A stretch of 64,000 nucleotides of DNA from Actinomadura barringtoniae (GTDB lineage: Bacteria > Actinomycetota > Actinomycetes > Streptosporangiales > Streptosporangiaceae). Position 1 is the stretch's first letter; every line of letters starts with the position of its first letter. This document shows, piece by piece, positions 15,313 through 22,684 of this stretch. The translations under genes and the position numbers were made by a program. The stretch spans positions 62,001 to 126,000 of the forward strand of contig NZ_JAGEOJ010000010.1 of assembly GCF_017573505.1 (NCBI RefSeq), given 5' to 3'. Under the pieces are notes generated by a model. It had not been told where the DNA came from. It ran no database searches and saw nothing but the letters and a program-made list of their open reading frames with translations.

Positions 15313-16311
15313 TCAGGCGGCCGCGTGGGCGGCGAGCCGGGCGTCCTTGTCGAGCAGGTCGGCCAGGGGGCCGTAGAGATCGGGCACGGGCCGGTCGCGG
15401 CGGACGCGGCGGAGCCCCACATAGACCTGTTCGGCGAGCCCGGCCCAGTCCTGGGCGTGTTCGAGCGCCTCACCGGGCGCGGCAGTGCTTGCGGCAGTGC
15501 TTGCGGCGGTGCTTGCGGCAGTGCTTGCGGCGGTGTTTGCGGCTGCGACGGTGCCCGGCGCGGCGTTCAGCCAGCGGGCGTGCAGGGCCCGTGAACGGGC
15601 GAGCAGCCACGTTTCGAGCGTCAGGCGTTCGACGGAGACCTTGGGGTCGGGATGGTCCCGGTAGGCCTGGACGTACCGTTCGCGCGCGGCGGCGGTCTCG
15701 TCGCTGGACAGGTGCCCGTGGTTGGCTTCGAGGCTCGGCGGGGCGGCGGGCGTGCAGGGCTCGACCTGGAAGACGCGCGGCCCGGCGGCTGCGATCGTCG
15801 CCGCGAGTTCGTCGCGCGGGTAGGAGTGCCAGCCGGGACGGGCCGGGCCCCACTCGGTGTCGTTGTGGTAGGCGTCGATGACCGTGGCGCGCGCCGGATC
15901 GTCCTCGTCCAGGACGAGGAAACTGTGCTCCATGTGCTGCTGCTCGAAGTAGGGGCACCACGGCAGCGCGTGGGCGTCCGCCACGACGTACAGCGGTCCG
16001 TCGGCGAGCCGGCCGTCCGCGCGTTCCTGAACGGCGAGGCCCAGCAGCGCGCCGCCCTCCTCAAGGCGGCGGGCGAGCGTCGGCTCGACCGTGGGCAGCG
16101 CGTCCGGCGCCTCGTCCAGCGGGCGGAGGTCGAACCGGAGCGGTGCGCCGAGCCTCAGGTGGGTGTCGGCCCCGTGGAAGCGGTCGGCGAGCACCCCCAG
16201 GTTGACCTGGATGCAGTCCATCACGGACGCGTGGACGCCACCGGCGTCCCGGGACGCGGTCCGTACCGGGTCTTCGATCACGATTGCTCCTGCGTCGGGT
16301 TCGTCGGTCAT
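15313..16311 (-). CDS. BtrH-like cysteine acyltransferase/peptidase-fold protein 2
   Basis: The product has 332 residues and is the first gene of the leftward operon. Residues 20-100 show the BtrH N-terminal pattern: a predicted nucleophile Cys33 (HASVMDCIQVNLGVLADRFHG), then a long VVADAHALPWCPYFEQQHMEHSFLVLDEDD block that supplies a conserved His, followed by ATVIDAYHND for the Asp. In butirosin biosynthesis BtrH transfers a carrier-bound acyl group to an amine. Here it could release the finished product from ACP3 or ACP1 onto an acceptor amine, which would explain why the cluster has no thioesterase. The C-terminal region has an Ala/Ser/Thr tandem linker. Confidence 0.65.
   Translation of the reverse strand: MTDEPDAGAIVIEDPVRTASRDAGGVHASVMDCIQVNLGVLADRFHGADTHLRLGAPLRFDLRPLDEAPDALPTVEPTLARRLEEGGALLGLAVQERADGRLADGPLYVVADAHALPWCPYFEQQHMEHSFLVLDEDDPARATVIDAYHNDTEWGPARPGWHSYPRDELAATIAAAGPRVFQVEPCTPAAPPSLEANHGHLSSDETAAARERYVQAYRDHPDPKVSVERLTLETWLLARSRALHARWLNAAPGTVAAANTAASTAASTAASTAASTAAPGEALEHAQDWAGLAEQVYVGLRRVRRDRPVPDLYGPLADLLDKDARLAAHAAA
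15481..15540 (-). repeat. Five 12-bp tandem units in BtrH-like gene 2
   Basis: Five units of GGCAGTGCTTGC (or GGCGGTGCTTGC) encode repeats of the tetrapeptide ANTA/ASTA. Confidence 0.9.
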
Positions 16312-16572
16312 CGGGTAGTCGGCTGGTCAGCTGGTCGGGTCGTCGGCTGGTCGCCTGGTCGGGTCGTTCACGTCTGGTCGGGTCGTTCACGTCGATCGCT
16401 TCCCAGAGAAACCCGATGCGCGCCGCTCGGAATGGCCGCGTCACCTTCCTGCCATCGCCCGCCTGACATCAACGTGACAACCGCTGTTGAGCGCGGAACG
16501 CGCGGCGACACTGGGGTCGACGCGGCGCATACGAATCGCATGCGCATATCAATTCGGGAGGGAGCAGATTCC
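16312..16572. promoter_or_regulatory. Divergent promoter region of the biosynthetic cluster
   Basis: This 261-bp gap separates the 15-gene leftward operon from the flavin-reductase/TrpB2 pair, so it should hold both cluster promoters and any operator. The left part is repetitive: two exact 19-bp copies of CTGGTCGGGTCGTTCACGT at 16355 and 16374, with a partial copy at about 16331. The right part is less GC-rich and contains a short palindrome (ATGCGCAT, about 16540-16547). I could not assign -35/-10 boxes with confidence. Confidence 0.6.
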
Positions 16573-17064
16573 GTGCGAACCGAGATCAGACCGGAGAACA
16601 GAGCGGTGGGTGACCGATACCTGCGAGACGTCCTCGGGTCGTTCGTCACCGGAGTGACCGTCATCACGACCGCGACCGAGGACGGCTTCGCCGGGTTCAC
16701 CGTCAACTCGTTCACCAGCGTGTCCATGAACCCGCCGCTCGTGCTGTTCTGCGCCGGGAACGACTCGGAGACGGCGGCCGAAATCGAGCAGTCGAAATCC
16801 TTCGCGGTGAACATTCTGAGCCGCGGCCAGGAAGAGGTCTCGCGGCGCTTCTGCGATTCCGACTGTGATCGTTTCAGTGGGGTCGAGGTAGCCTCGGCCG
16901 CGACCGGGGCGCCCATTCTGCGCGAGGCACTGGCCTATGTGGACTGCGAGCTGGACGACGCGGTGACCGCTGGCGACCATCGCATTCTCGTCGGCCGGGT
17001 CCGTTCGGCCGGGCGGCTGTGTGACGAGGAGCCGCTGGCCTTCTTCAAGGGGGCCTACCGATGA
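16573..17064 (+). CDS. Flavin reductase (HpaC-like FMN/FAD reductase domain)
   Basis: A 163-residue stand-alone flavin reductase. The pattern is typical: LGSFVTGVTVITT, GFTVNSFTSVSMNPPLVLF, FAVNILSRGQEEVSRRF and the closing GDHRILVGRV. It reduces free flavin with NAD(P)H and delivers it to a two-component oxygenase. No canonical oxygenase lies next to it, so one of the two ACAD-fold proteins in the cluster is the best partner candidate. The GTG at 16573 is chosen because GGGAGGGAG lies about 8 nt upstream. It is translationally coupled to the following PLP gene (ATGA). Confidence 0.88.
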   Translation: MRTEIRPENRAVGDRYLRDVLGSFVTGVTVITTATEDGFAGFTVNSFTSVSMNPPLVLFCAGNDSETAAEIEQSKSFAVNILSRGQEEVSRRFCDSDCDRFSGVEVASAATGAPILREALAYVDCELDDAVTAGDHRILVGRVRSAGRLCDEEPLAFFKGAYR

Positions 17065-18398
17065 CGAGCGCGATCCCCGTGCCCACGCGCTGGTACAACG
17101 TGCTGGCCGAACGCGGCATCGAGCTCCCCGAGGAGCGCGCCGCCGACCGTACCCCGAACACCAAGGGCGGGCTGTCGGCGGCCGTTCCCAAGGCGCTGGT
17201 ACGCCAGAACATGCCGCTGAAGCCGTGGGTGGACATCCCCGGGCCCGTTCAGGAGGCGTACCGGGAGTGGCGGCCGACGCCGCTGATCCGGCTTCGCCGT
17301 CTCGAGGCCGCGCTGGGCACGTCCGCGCGGATCTACATGAAGTACGAGGCGGGGAACGTGGCGGGCTCGCACAAGTTCCTCACCGCGCTGGCCCAGGCCT
17401 ACTACTACGCCGAGGCGGGCGTGCGGACGCTCGTCACGAGCTCGGCGGCCGGCCAGTGGGGGACCGCCGTCGCGGCGGCGGCAGCGCGGTTCGACCTCCA
17501 GTGCGTGGTGCACATGGTGCCGGGCAGCTACGACCGCAAGCCCGGACGGCGCGCGGCCATGGAGCTGCTCGGTGCCGAGGTCCTGCGCGGCGCGCAGTCG
17601 GCGCCTCACAAGCAGTCGGCGCCCCACGAACAGCCGGCGTCCCACACACGGCCCCACGAACAGCCGGCGTCCCACACACGCGACGATCGTTCGACCTCGC
17701 TCAGCGACGTGATGAGCGAGGCCATGGAACGGGCGGGACGGACCGAGGGCGGGCGCTGGATCCTGGGCGGCAGCGAGCCGTTCGCCATCCTGCACTCGAC
17801 GGTCATCGGCGCTGAGGCGCGCGATCAGCTGGCCGCGGCGGGGGAGGACCAGGCGCCGGTCCTGATCGGCTACCTCGGCGGCGGCAAGAACGTCGGCGGG
17901 CTCGGCCTGCCGTTCCTCGCGGAAGGCCACGACGCGACGATCGTGCCGGTGGAGTCCAGCTCGTACCCGGTGCTGACCCGCGGCCACTACCGCTACGACG
18001 CGCGCGACCGTGCGGGCCATGGCTCGCAGGCGAAGATGTACACGCTCGGCAGCGCCTTCGCGGGCGCCCCCATCCAGGCCGAGGGCATGCGCTACCACGC
18101 CGCGCCCAAGCTGTTCAGCGCCCTGCACGCGCAGGGGATGCTTCAGCCGGAGGCCTACGACGAGAAGCCGGTGTTCGACAGCGCGCGGCTGCTTCTGCGC
18201 ACCGAAGGGCATCTGCCTTCGGCGGAGGCGGCCTATGCCGTCCACGCGGCCTGCGAACTGGCGTGCAGGCCCGAGCAGGCCGAACGGCCGGTGGTGTTCT
18301 GCCTTTCGGACCACGGCCATTACGACGGCGACGCCTACCGGGCTTACCTGGATGATCAGTTGGCCGGCCGGGCACCGGACGACGACGAAATCACCTGA
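17061..18398 (+). CDS. TrpB2-like PLP-dependent beta-synthase
   Basis: A 445-residue fold-type II PLP enzyme most like the TrpB2 branch of tryptophan synthase beta. EWRPTPLIRLRRLE, then VAGSHKFLTALAQAYYY with PLP Lys105, and TSSAAGQWGTAVAAAAARF are clear. The phosphate-binding loop reads GGGKNVGG rather than GGGSN, and the HKxN motif has Leu in place of Asn. No trpA or other tryptophan gene is nearby. These changes and the context suggest beta-replacement on Ser/Thr or a carrier-derived amino acid to make a non-protein amino acid. An exact 30-bp tandem duplication inserts an APHEQPASHTR repeat near residue 185. Confidence 0.85.
   Translation: MTSAIPVPTRWYNVLAERGIELPEERAADRTPNTKGGLSAAVPKALVRQNMPLKPWVDIPGPVQEAYREWRPTPLIRLRRLEAALGTSARIYMKYEAGNVAGSHKFLTALAQAYYYAEAGVRTLVTSSAAGQWGTAVAAAAARFDLQCVVHMVPGSYDRKPGRRAAMELLGAEVLRGAQSAPHKQSAPHEQPASHTRPHEQPASHTRDDRSTSLSDVMSEAMERAGRTEGGRWILGGSEPFAILHSTVIGAEARDQLAAAGEDQAPVLIGYLGGGKNVGGLGLPFLAEGHDATIVPVESSSYPVLTRGHYRYDARDRAGHGSQAKMYTLGSAFAGAPIQAEGMRYHAAPKLFSALHAQGMLQPEAYDEKPVFDSARLLLRTEGHLPSAEAAYAVHAACELACRPEQAERPVVFCLSDHGHYDGDAYRAYLDDQLAGRAPDDDEIT
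17600..17680 (+). repeat. Exact 30-bp tandem duplication in the TrpB2-like gene
   Basis: Positions 17621-17650 and 17651-17680 are identical 30-mers, preceded by a degenerate partial copy. The frame is kept, and the duplication encodes two copies of PHEQPASHTR. Perfect identity indicates a recent event. Confidence 0.95.
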
Positions 18399-18549
18399 CG
18401 AGTTTCCTCTGTTACTACGCGTTGATGAAGGGTCGCCTAACACGGCCATCCGAATGGGTTGATTTCGGCATGACTGGATTGCGAAGCGCGCGAAAGGTCC
18501 ATCATTTCGCGGTCTGAAAACCATCCGGTCACGTGCGAATACTTCGGCG

Positions 18550-18599
18550 CCCGGGTCTTTCATGTTTGGAACCTTCCCTGGGTGCGAGAAAGACCCGGG
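18550..18599. promoter_or_regulatory. 12-bp inverted repeat upstream of the LuxR-type regulator
   Basis: CCCGGGTCTTTC at 18550 and its exact reverse complement at 18588 flank a 26-nt spacer. It sits about 150 bp after the TrpB2-like gene and about 60 bp before the regulator. It could be a terminator with an unusually long loop, a regulator-binding site or a 5'-leader hairpin. No T-tract follows it on the plus strand. Confidence 0.5.
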
Positions 18600-18656
18600 T
18601 GCCCGCCCATCCGGATGACGCGGGCTTGAACGTCCGACCAAGGGTGGACTTCTTCG

Positions 18657-19685
18657 ATGCTTGAGATGCTCGGTCTTGAGGAGGTTGATGATGTCGTCTA
18701 CGGCCATATCGCGCACCGTTTCGACTGCACGGCGGAACAGGTCGCGCGGAACGAGGGCCTGCCCGACCAGCAGGTACGTGAAAGCGTCTCGCGGCTGATC
18801 GGCGCGGGCCTGGTCTGCACCGAACAGGTGGGCAGGCTCCGCCCCACCTCGAACGGCCCGCTGGTCGCGACCGACCGGCTGCGTGCCCAGGTCGACGCCG
18901 ACTACGCGCGCAGGCGCAGCGACATCACGGTGCTGTACGCCGAGCTCGCCGGGTTGCTGGAGCGCCATCCCGTGCTCGGCCCCGCCGGGCTGAAACCCAC
19001 GATCGACCGCATCGGCGACCCGGAGGCGGCCAGGCTCCAGGTCGCCGGGCTGCTCGGCGCGGTCCGCGAGGAGATCGCCCGGATCACGCGTTCACCCGTG
19101 TCCGGCGCCGCGGGCCGCCCGAGCACCGACAACGAACCCGCCGAGATCGCCGCCCTGCGCCGCGGCGTCGGGCTCCGCCTCATCTACCCGACCGCGTTCT
19201 TCGCCGACGACGGGCTGCGCGGCATGATCCGTCCCCGGCTGAACGAGGGCGGCGAGCTGCGCGCCGTGCCCGACCCGCCCGTCGAGCTGCTGGCGCTGGA
19301 CCGGCAGGTCATCGTCCTCACCGAGAACCGCAGCGCCCACGACGAGGACGGCGGCGGCCACGCGACGCTGATCGTCCGGGGTCGCGGCCTGGTCGAGGCG
19401 CTCTACGCGCTCTTCGAGAACTGCTGGTCGCAGGCCAGCACCGTCGACCACTACCTGGAGGTCGAGGAGGACGGGAGCGGCGCCGAGCCCTCCGTACCGC
19501 TCGCGCCGAGCGACCGCATCATGCTCAGGCTGCTCGGCGACGGCACCAAGGACGAGGTGGTGGCGCGGCGTCTCGGCGTCTCCGTGCGCACCGTTCGGCG
19601 CCGCGTGTCGGAGATCCTGCGGACGATGAACGCGACCAGCAGGTTTCAGGGAGGTGTCCTCGCGGAGAGACGAGGCTGGCTGTGA
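18657..19685 (+). CDS. TrmB-like/LuxR-type HTH transcriptional regulator
   Basis: A 342-residue DNA-binding protein. The N-terminus (residues 1-65) looks like a winged helix (EQVARNEGLPDQQVRESVSRLIGAGLV). The C-terminus is a LuxR-type HTH (LLGDGTKDEVVARRLGVSVRTVRRRVSEIL), and a sensory or effector region lies between them. The arrangement is frequent in actinobacterial regulators next to secondary-metabolism genes. Its position beside the cluster and the 258-bp leader containing an inverted repeat make it the best candidate for pathway-specific control, though this is an inference. Confidence 0.82.
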   Translation: MLEMLGLEEVDDVVYGHIAHRFDCTAEQVARNEGLPDQQVRESVSRLIGAGLVCTEQVGRLRPTSNGPLVATDRLRAQVDADYARRRSDITVLYAELAGLLERHPVLGPAGLKPTIDRIGDPEAARLQVAGLLGAVREEIARITRSPVSGAAGRPSTDNEPAEIAALRRGVGLRLIYPTAFFADDGLRGMIRPRLNEGGELRAVPDPPVELLALDRQVIVLTENRSAHDEDGGGHATLIVRGRGLVEALYALFENCWSQASTVDHYLEVEEDGSGAEPSVPLAPSDRIMLRLLGDGTKDEVVARRLGVSVRTVRRRVSEILRTMNATSRFQGGVLAERRGWL

Positions 19686-19722
19686 GCGGTCTATGTAACG
19701 GGTTGAGGGGTATCATCGGACA

Positions 19723-20295
19723 ATGGTGTCCCCAGAGGCCGAGGCCCGCATCAAGAGGCTGCGCTTCGACACCGGTGCCGCATGGCTCGATCTCATTGCC
19801 ACGGTCGGCAACGCCTACGGCACCGCCCCGGTCGAGCGCCTCAGCAGCGTCACGCGGTTCCGCGAATGGCTCAACGCCGAAGACCTCCTGCCGGAGTCCG
19901 ATCCCACCGAGGGCGACCTGGCCCGCGCGCGCATCCTCCGCGAGGCGCTGCGGAGCCTGGCCCTGGCGACCGTACGCCTGGAACCGTTCCCGCAGGACGC
20001 CGTGGACCGCGTCAACGAGTTCCTCACCGAGGACCGCACCCTGGTCCTGGCGACCGAGTCCGGCGGCCTGCAGGTGCGGCGCCCGCCCGACGGGCAGGCG
20101 GCGCTCGGCCGCATCGCCCGCCAGGCCGCCGACCAGCTCGCGGGCCGCAGCGCCTCGATGCTGCGGACCTGCGCCGACCCGGTGTGCGGCCTGCTCTTCC
20201 TCGACCCGAGCGGCCGCCGGGTGTGGTGCGCGACCGAGATCTGCGGCGTCCGTCACCGCGTCCGCGAACACCGTCGACGCAAAGCCTCCGAGTGA
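19723..20295 (+). CDS. CGNR zinc-finger/ABATE-like protein
   Basis: A 190-residue protein with an N-terminal ABATE-like helical domain and a C-terminal four-Cys zinc finger: CADPVCGLLFLDPSGRRVWC followed by ATEICGVRHRVREHRRR. The name-giving CGNR is CGVR here. Such proteins are probably stress-responsive regulators in actinobacteria. The gene follows the LuxR-type regulator by 37 bp and may be co-transcribed. The region over its stop codon has been tandemly amplified. Confidence 0.85.
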   Translation: MVSPEAEARIKRLRFDTGAAWLDLIATVGNAYGTAPVERLSSVTRFREWLNAEDLLPESDPTEGDLARARILREALRSLALATVRLEPFPQDAVDRVNEFLTEDRTLVLATESGGLQVRRPPDGQAALGRIARQAADQLAGRSASMLRTCADPVCGLLFLDPSGRRVWCATEICGVRHRVREHRRRKASE

Positions 20296-20453
20296 CAGTG
20301 CCCCCGAGTGACGGCGTCTCCCGAGTGACGGCGTCTCCCGAGTGACTGGGTCCCTGATGACACGGCCTCTAATGACACAGCCCCGAGTGACAGTGCCCCG
20401 AGTGATGGCGTCTCCCGAGTGATGGCGTCTCCCGAGTGACTGGGTCCCTGGTG
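20287..20453 (+). repeat. Nested tandem repeat over a stop codon and into the next start
   Basis: Repeats of about 17 bp (CGAGTGACGGCGTCTCC and variants) are organised in a higher-order duplication of about 104 bp. The block at 20287-20354 recurs at 20391-20453. Most units contain TGA. The first lies over the stop codon of the CGNR gene; the last supplies the GTG start of the glycosylase gene. Confidence 0.93.
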
Positions 20454-21077
20454 CGAGCGGCGGGTGAGCCGGACTGGAGCGAGGGGCGAGAACGCCTGCG
20501 GGCGGTCGGCGGCGGCATGCGGCGGCTGGTCGAGGCGGATCCGGAGCTGGATCCGGCCGAGGCGTTCGACGGCTGGGGAGACGGGCTGTGGACGTCGCTG
20601 CTCCGCCAGGTCACCGACCAGCACATCTCCAACGCGTCCGCGATGGCGATCATCGGCCGCCTCCGCGAGCGGTGCGGCGGCCGCCTGCCGGACGCGGATG
20701 AGTTCCTGGCGCTTGCGGGCGCCACGCTCACCGAGGTGGGCTACTCGCGGGCGAAGATCGCGACTTTGACCGAGGTGGCGCGCCGCGTCGTTCATGGGCG
20801 CCTGGACGCAGGGAGGCTGGCCGGGCTCGGCGACGACGCCGTCCGCGCGGAGCTCACCGAGATCAAGGGCGTCGGCCGCTTCACCGCCGACGGCGCGCTG
20901 ATCCTCGCGCTCGGCCGTACGGACGTCATGCCCTCGGCGGACCTGCAGATCCGCAAGGCACTGGCAGAGCTGGGCCGCTGGGATGAGCTTCCTTCGGTGC
21001 GCGCTGTGGACGATCACGCCGAACGCTGGGCGCCGTGGCGTACGCTCGCCGCCGCCTACCTCTACGCGACCCTCTGA
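20436..21077 (+). CDS. HhH-GPD DNA glycosylase, AlkA-like
   Basis: A 213-residue DNA-3-methyladenine glycosylase II-type base-excision repair enzyme. The helix-hairpin-helix LTEIKGVGRFTADGALI and the catalytic Asp in TDVMPSADLQIRKAL are visible. It excises alkylated bases by flipping them into its pocket. It is shorter than E. coli AlkA because the N-terminal beta domain is absent. The start is uncertain: GTG at 20436 lies inside the last unit of the upstream repeat array, and GTG at 20451 is the next choice. It converges with the BBE oxidase gene 9 bp away. Confidence 0.85.
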   Translation: MTGSLVRAAGEPDWSEGRERLRAVGGGMRRLVEADPELDPAEAFDGWGDGLWTSLLRQVTDQHISNASAMAIIGRLRERCGGRLPDADEFLALAGATLTEVGYSRAKIATLTEVARRVVHGRLDAGRLAGLGDDAVRAELTEIKGVGRFTADGALILALGRTDVMPSADLQIRKALAELGRWDELPSVRAVDDHAERWAPWRTLAAAYLYATL

Positions 21078-21086
21078 CGCGACTTT

Positions 21087-22631
21087 CTAGCTGACTGCCT
21101 GGGGGAACGTGAACAGGCGGCCGGGGTCGTAGGTGCCCTTGACCTTGGCCAGGCGCTCGCGGTTGTCGCCGTAGTAGGCGCGGCTCCAGTCCTTCAGCTC
21201 CGGGTCGATGTAGTTCACGTACGCGGCGCCGCCGACGTACTGGTCCATGGTGCCGTGGAGGTCGCGGAGCCAGGTGTGGTCGAGGCCGTTCTCCAGGTAC
21301 TGCATGCAGAACAGCCCGCTGCGGTGCGGGAACGCGGTGGCGCCGGGGCCGACGCGGCCGATCGCGCCGCCGAGCGCGTCCATCGCGACCGAACGGTTCT
21401 TGACGGAGTTGCCGCGGACCATCCGGGTCGTCATCGCGGCGATCGCCGCGTCCGGCAGCGGGCGCAGGGCGATGTGCGACTTGCCCGCGTACTCGGTGCG
21501 CGGGAAGCGCCCGTCGGGCGCCTGGCCGGGCAGCCCGCCCTGGCCGTGGCACTGCCCGATCGTCTGGCCCGAGCAGCCCGCCATCAGCTGCATCGCGTCC
21601 ATGTAGGAGTGCAGGCGGACCTGCTCGCCGACCGGGTTCGTGCCGATGGCCGCGTACAGCCGGTTCAGGTCGCCGGACGGGTCCTGCACGGCCGCGCCGA
21701 CGACCTGGACCTGGGGAACGCCGTCGGCGGGCTCGGTGTCCAGGTGCACGCTCGTCCAGATCGAGTCGGGCGCGGAGGCGAGCCAGCGCTGCCAGCCGCG
21801 GATCACGGTCGCCGCCTGCGCCCACGGCCAGCGCAGGAAGAGCGTCGTGAGGCTCTCCGCCGGGTGCGTACGGTAGGTGAACTCGGCCGCGACGCCGAAG
21901 TTGCCGCCCCCGCCGCCCCGGCACGCCCAGAACAGGTCGCTGTTCTGGTTCGCGTCGCAGGTGAGGATCTTGCCGTCGGCCGTCACCACCTTGGCCGACT
22001 CCAGGACGTCGCAGGTCAGCCCGTACGCGCGGGACGTCACGCCGATGCCGCCGCCCAGCGTGAGGCCGGAGACGCCGACGGTCGGGCAGGTGCCCGCCGG
22101 GACGGCCAGGCCCCGGTCGGCCAGCTTGGAGTACAGGTCGATCAGCCGGGTCCCCGAGCCGACGACCGCGCGGCCGCCGGTCGCGGTGACCGTGCTCATC
22201 GCCGACACGTCGATCACCAGGCCCGTTCCGGTGGACCAGCCCGCGTAGCCGTGACCGCCGCAGCGCACCGCGACCGGCGCGTGCCGCGCGGCGGCGAACC
22301 GCACGCACTCGGCGACGTCCTCGGGGTGGGCGCAGTAGGCGATGGCCGCGGGCTTGATGCGGTCGAAGCGCGGGATGTAGAGGCGATGGGCCCGCTCGTA
22401 CGACGCGTCGCCGGGCCGGATCAGCTTGCCCTCGAGGCCGCGGCCGAGGGCGTTCCAGTCGGCGGCGGTGATCGCCTTGGGTGGGGAGGCGGACGTCCCG
22501 CCCGGCTTCGGCCCGCTGTTCCCGTTCCCGCCGCCACCGCCGTCGTCGTCGCCCGAGGAGCATGCCGCCGCGAGGGGGCCGATGGCCGTTGCCGTGAGGG
22601 CTGTGGCTTTGAGGAGCGCGCGCCGCTTCAT
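21087..22631 (-). CDS. Secreted BBE-like bicovalent FAD-linked oxidase (Tat lipoprotein)
   Basis: A 514-residue berberine-bridge-enzyme/glucooligosaccharide-oxidase-like flavoprotein. The signal has a twin-arginine start (MKRRALLK) and a lipobox, LAAAC, followed by an Asp/Gly-rich linker, so it should be Tat-exported and lipid-anchored. Covalent FAD attachment residues are predicted: His in VRCGGHGYAGW and Cys in AGTCPTVGVSGLTLGGG. The ATG at 22631 gives the tidy Tat signal; upstream ATGs belong to a triplicated start-codon repeat. The substrate is unknown. The gene lies directly downstream of a MmyB-type regulator on the same strand. Confidence 0.88.
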   Translation of the reverse strand: MKRRALLKATALTATAIGPLAAACSSGDDDGGGGGNGNSGPKPGGTSASPPKAITAADWNALGRGLEGKLIRPGDASYERAHRLYIPRFDRIKPAAIAYCAHPEDVAECVRFAAARHAPVAVRCGGHGYAGWSTGTGLVIDVSAMSTVTATGGRAVVGSGTRLIDLYSKLADRGLAVPAGTCPTVGVSGLTLGGGIGVTSRAYGLTCDVLESAKVVTADGKILTCDANQNSDLFWACRGGGGGNFGVAAEFTYRTHPAESLTTLFLRWPWAQAATVIRGWQRWLASAPDSIWTSVHLDTEPADGVPQVQVVGAAVQDPSGDLNRLYAAIGTNPVGEQVRLHSYMDAMQLMAGCSGQTIGQCHGQGGLPGQAPDGRFPRTEYAGKSHIALRPLPDAAIAAMTTRMVRGNSVKNRSVAMDALGGAIGRVGPGATAFPHRSGLFCMQYLENGLDHTWLRDLHGTMDQYVGGAAYVNYIDPELKDWSRAYYGDNRERLAKVKGTYDPGRLFTFPQAVS

Positions 22632-22678
22632 ACGGGCATCCAAGTCATACGGGCATCCGATTCATACGGCCATCCAAA
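22628..22678 (-). repeat. 17-bp triplication containing a start codon
   Basis: Three units (TCATACGGGCATCCAAG, then variants) each contribute an ATG in the context CGTATGA on the coding strand. Only the first-listed unit is in frame with the oxidase and serves as its start. Confidence 0.9.
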
Positions 22679-22684
22679 CCGATG

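Noticed and set aside
1808..18398. NRPS or PKS assembly line
   Set aside because: Only stand-alone adenylation/ligase and carrier proteins are present; no condensation, ketosynthase, acyltransferase or thioesterase domains were found.
17061..18398. Threonine synthase
   Set aside because: The motifs around the PLP Lys and the GQWG and GGGKN segments follow the TrpB2 pattern, not threonine synthase.
18550..18599. Rho-independent terminator of the TrpB2-like gene
   Set aside because: The stem is perfect but the 26-nt loop is long and no T-run follows; listed instead as an inverted repeat of unknown role.
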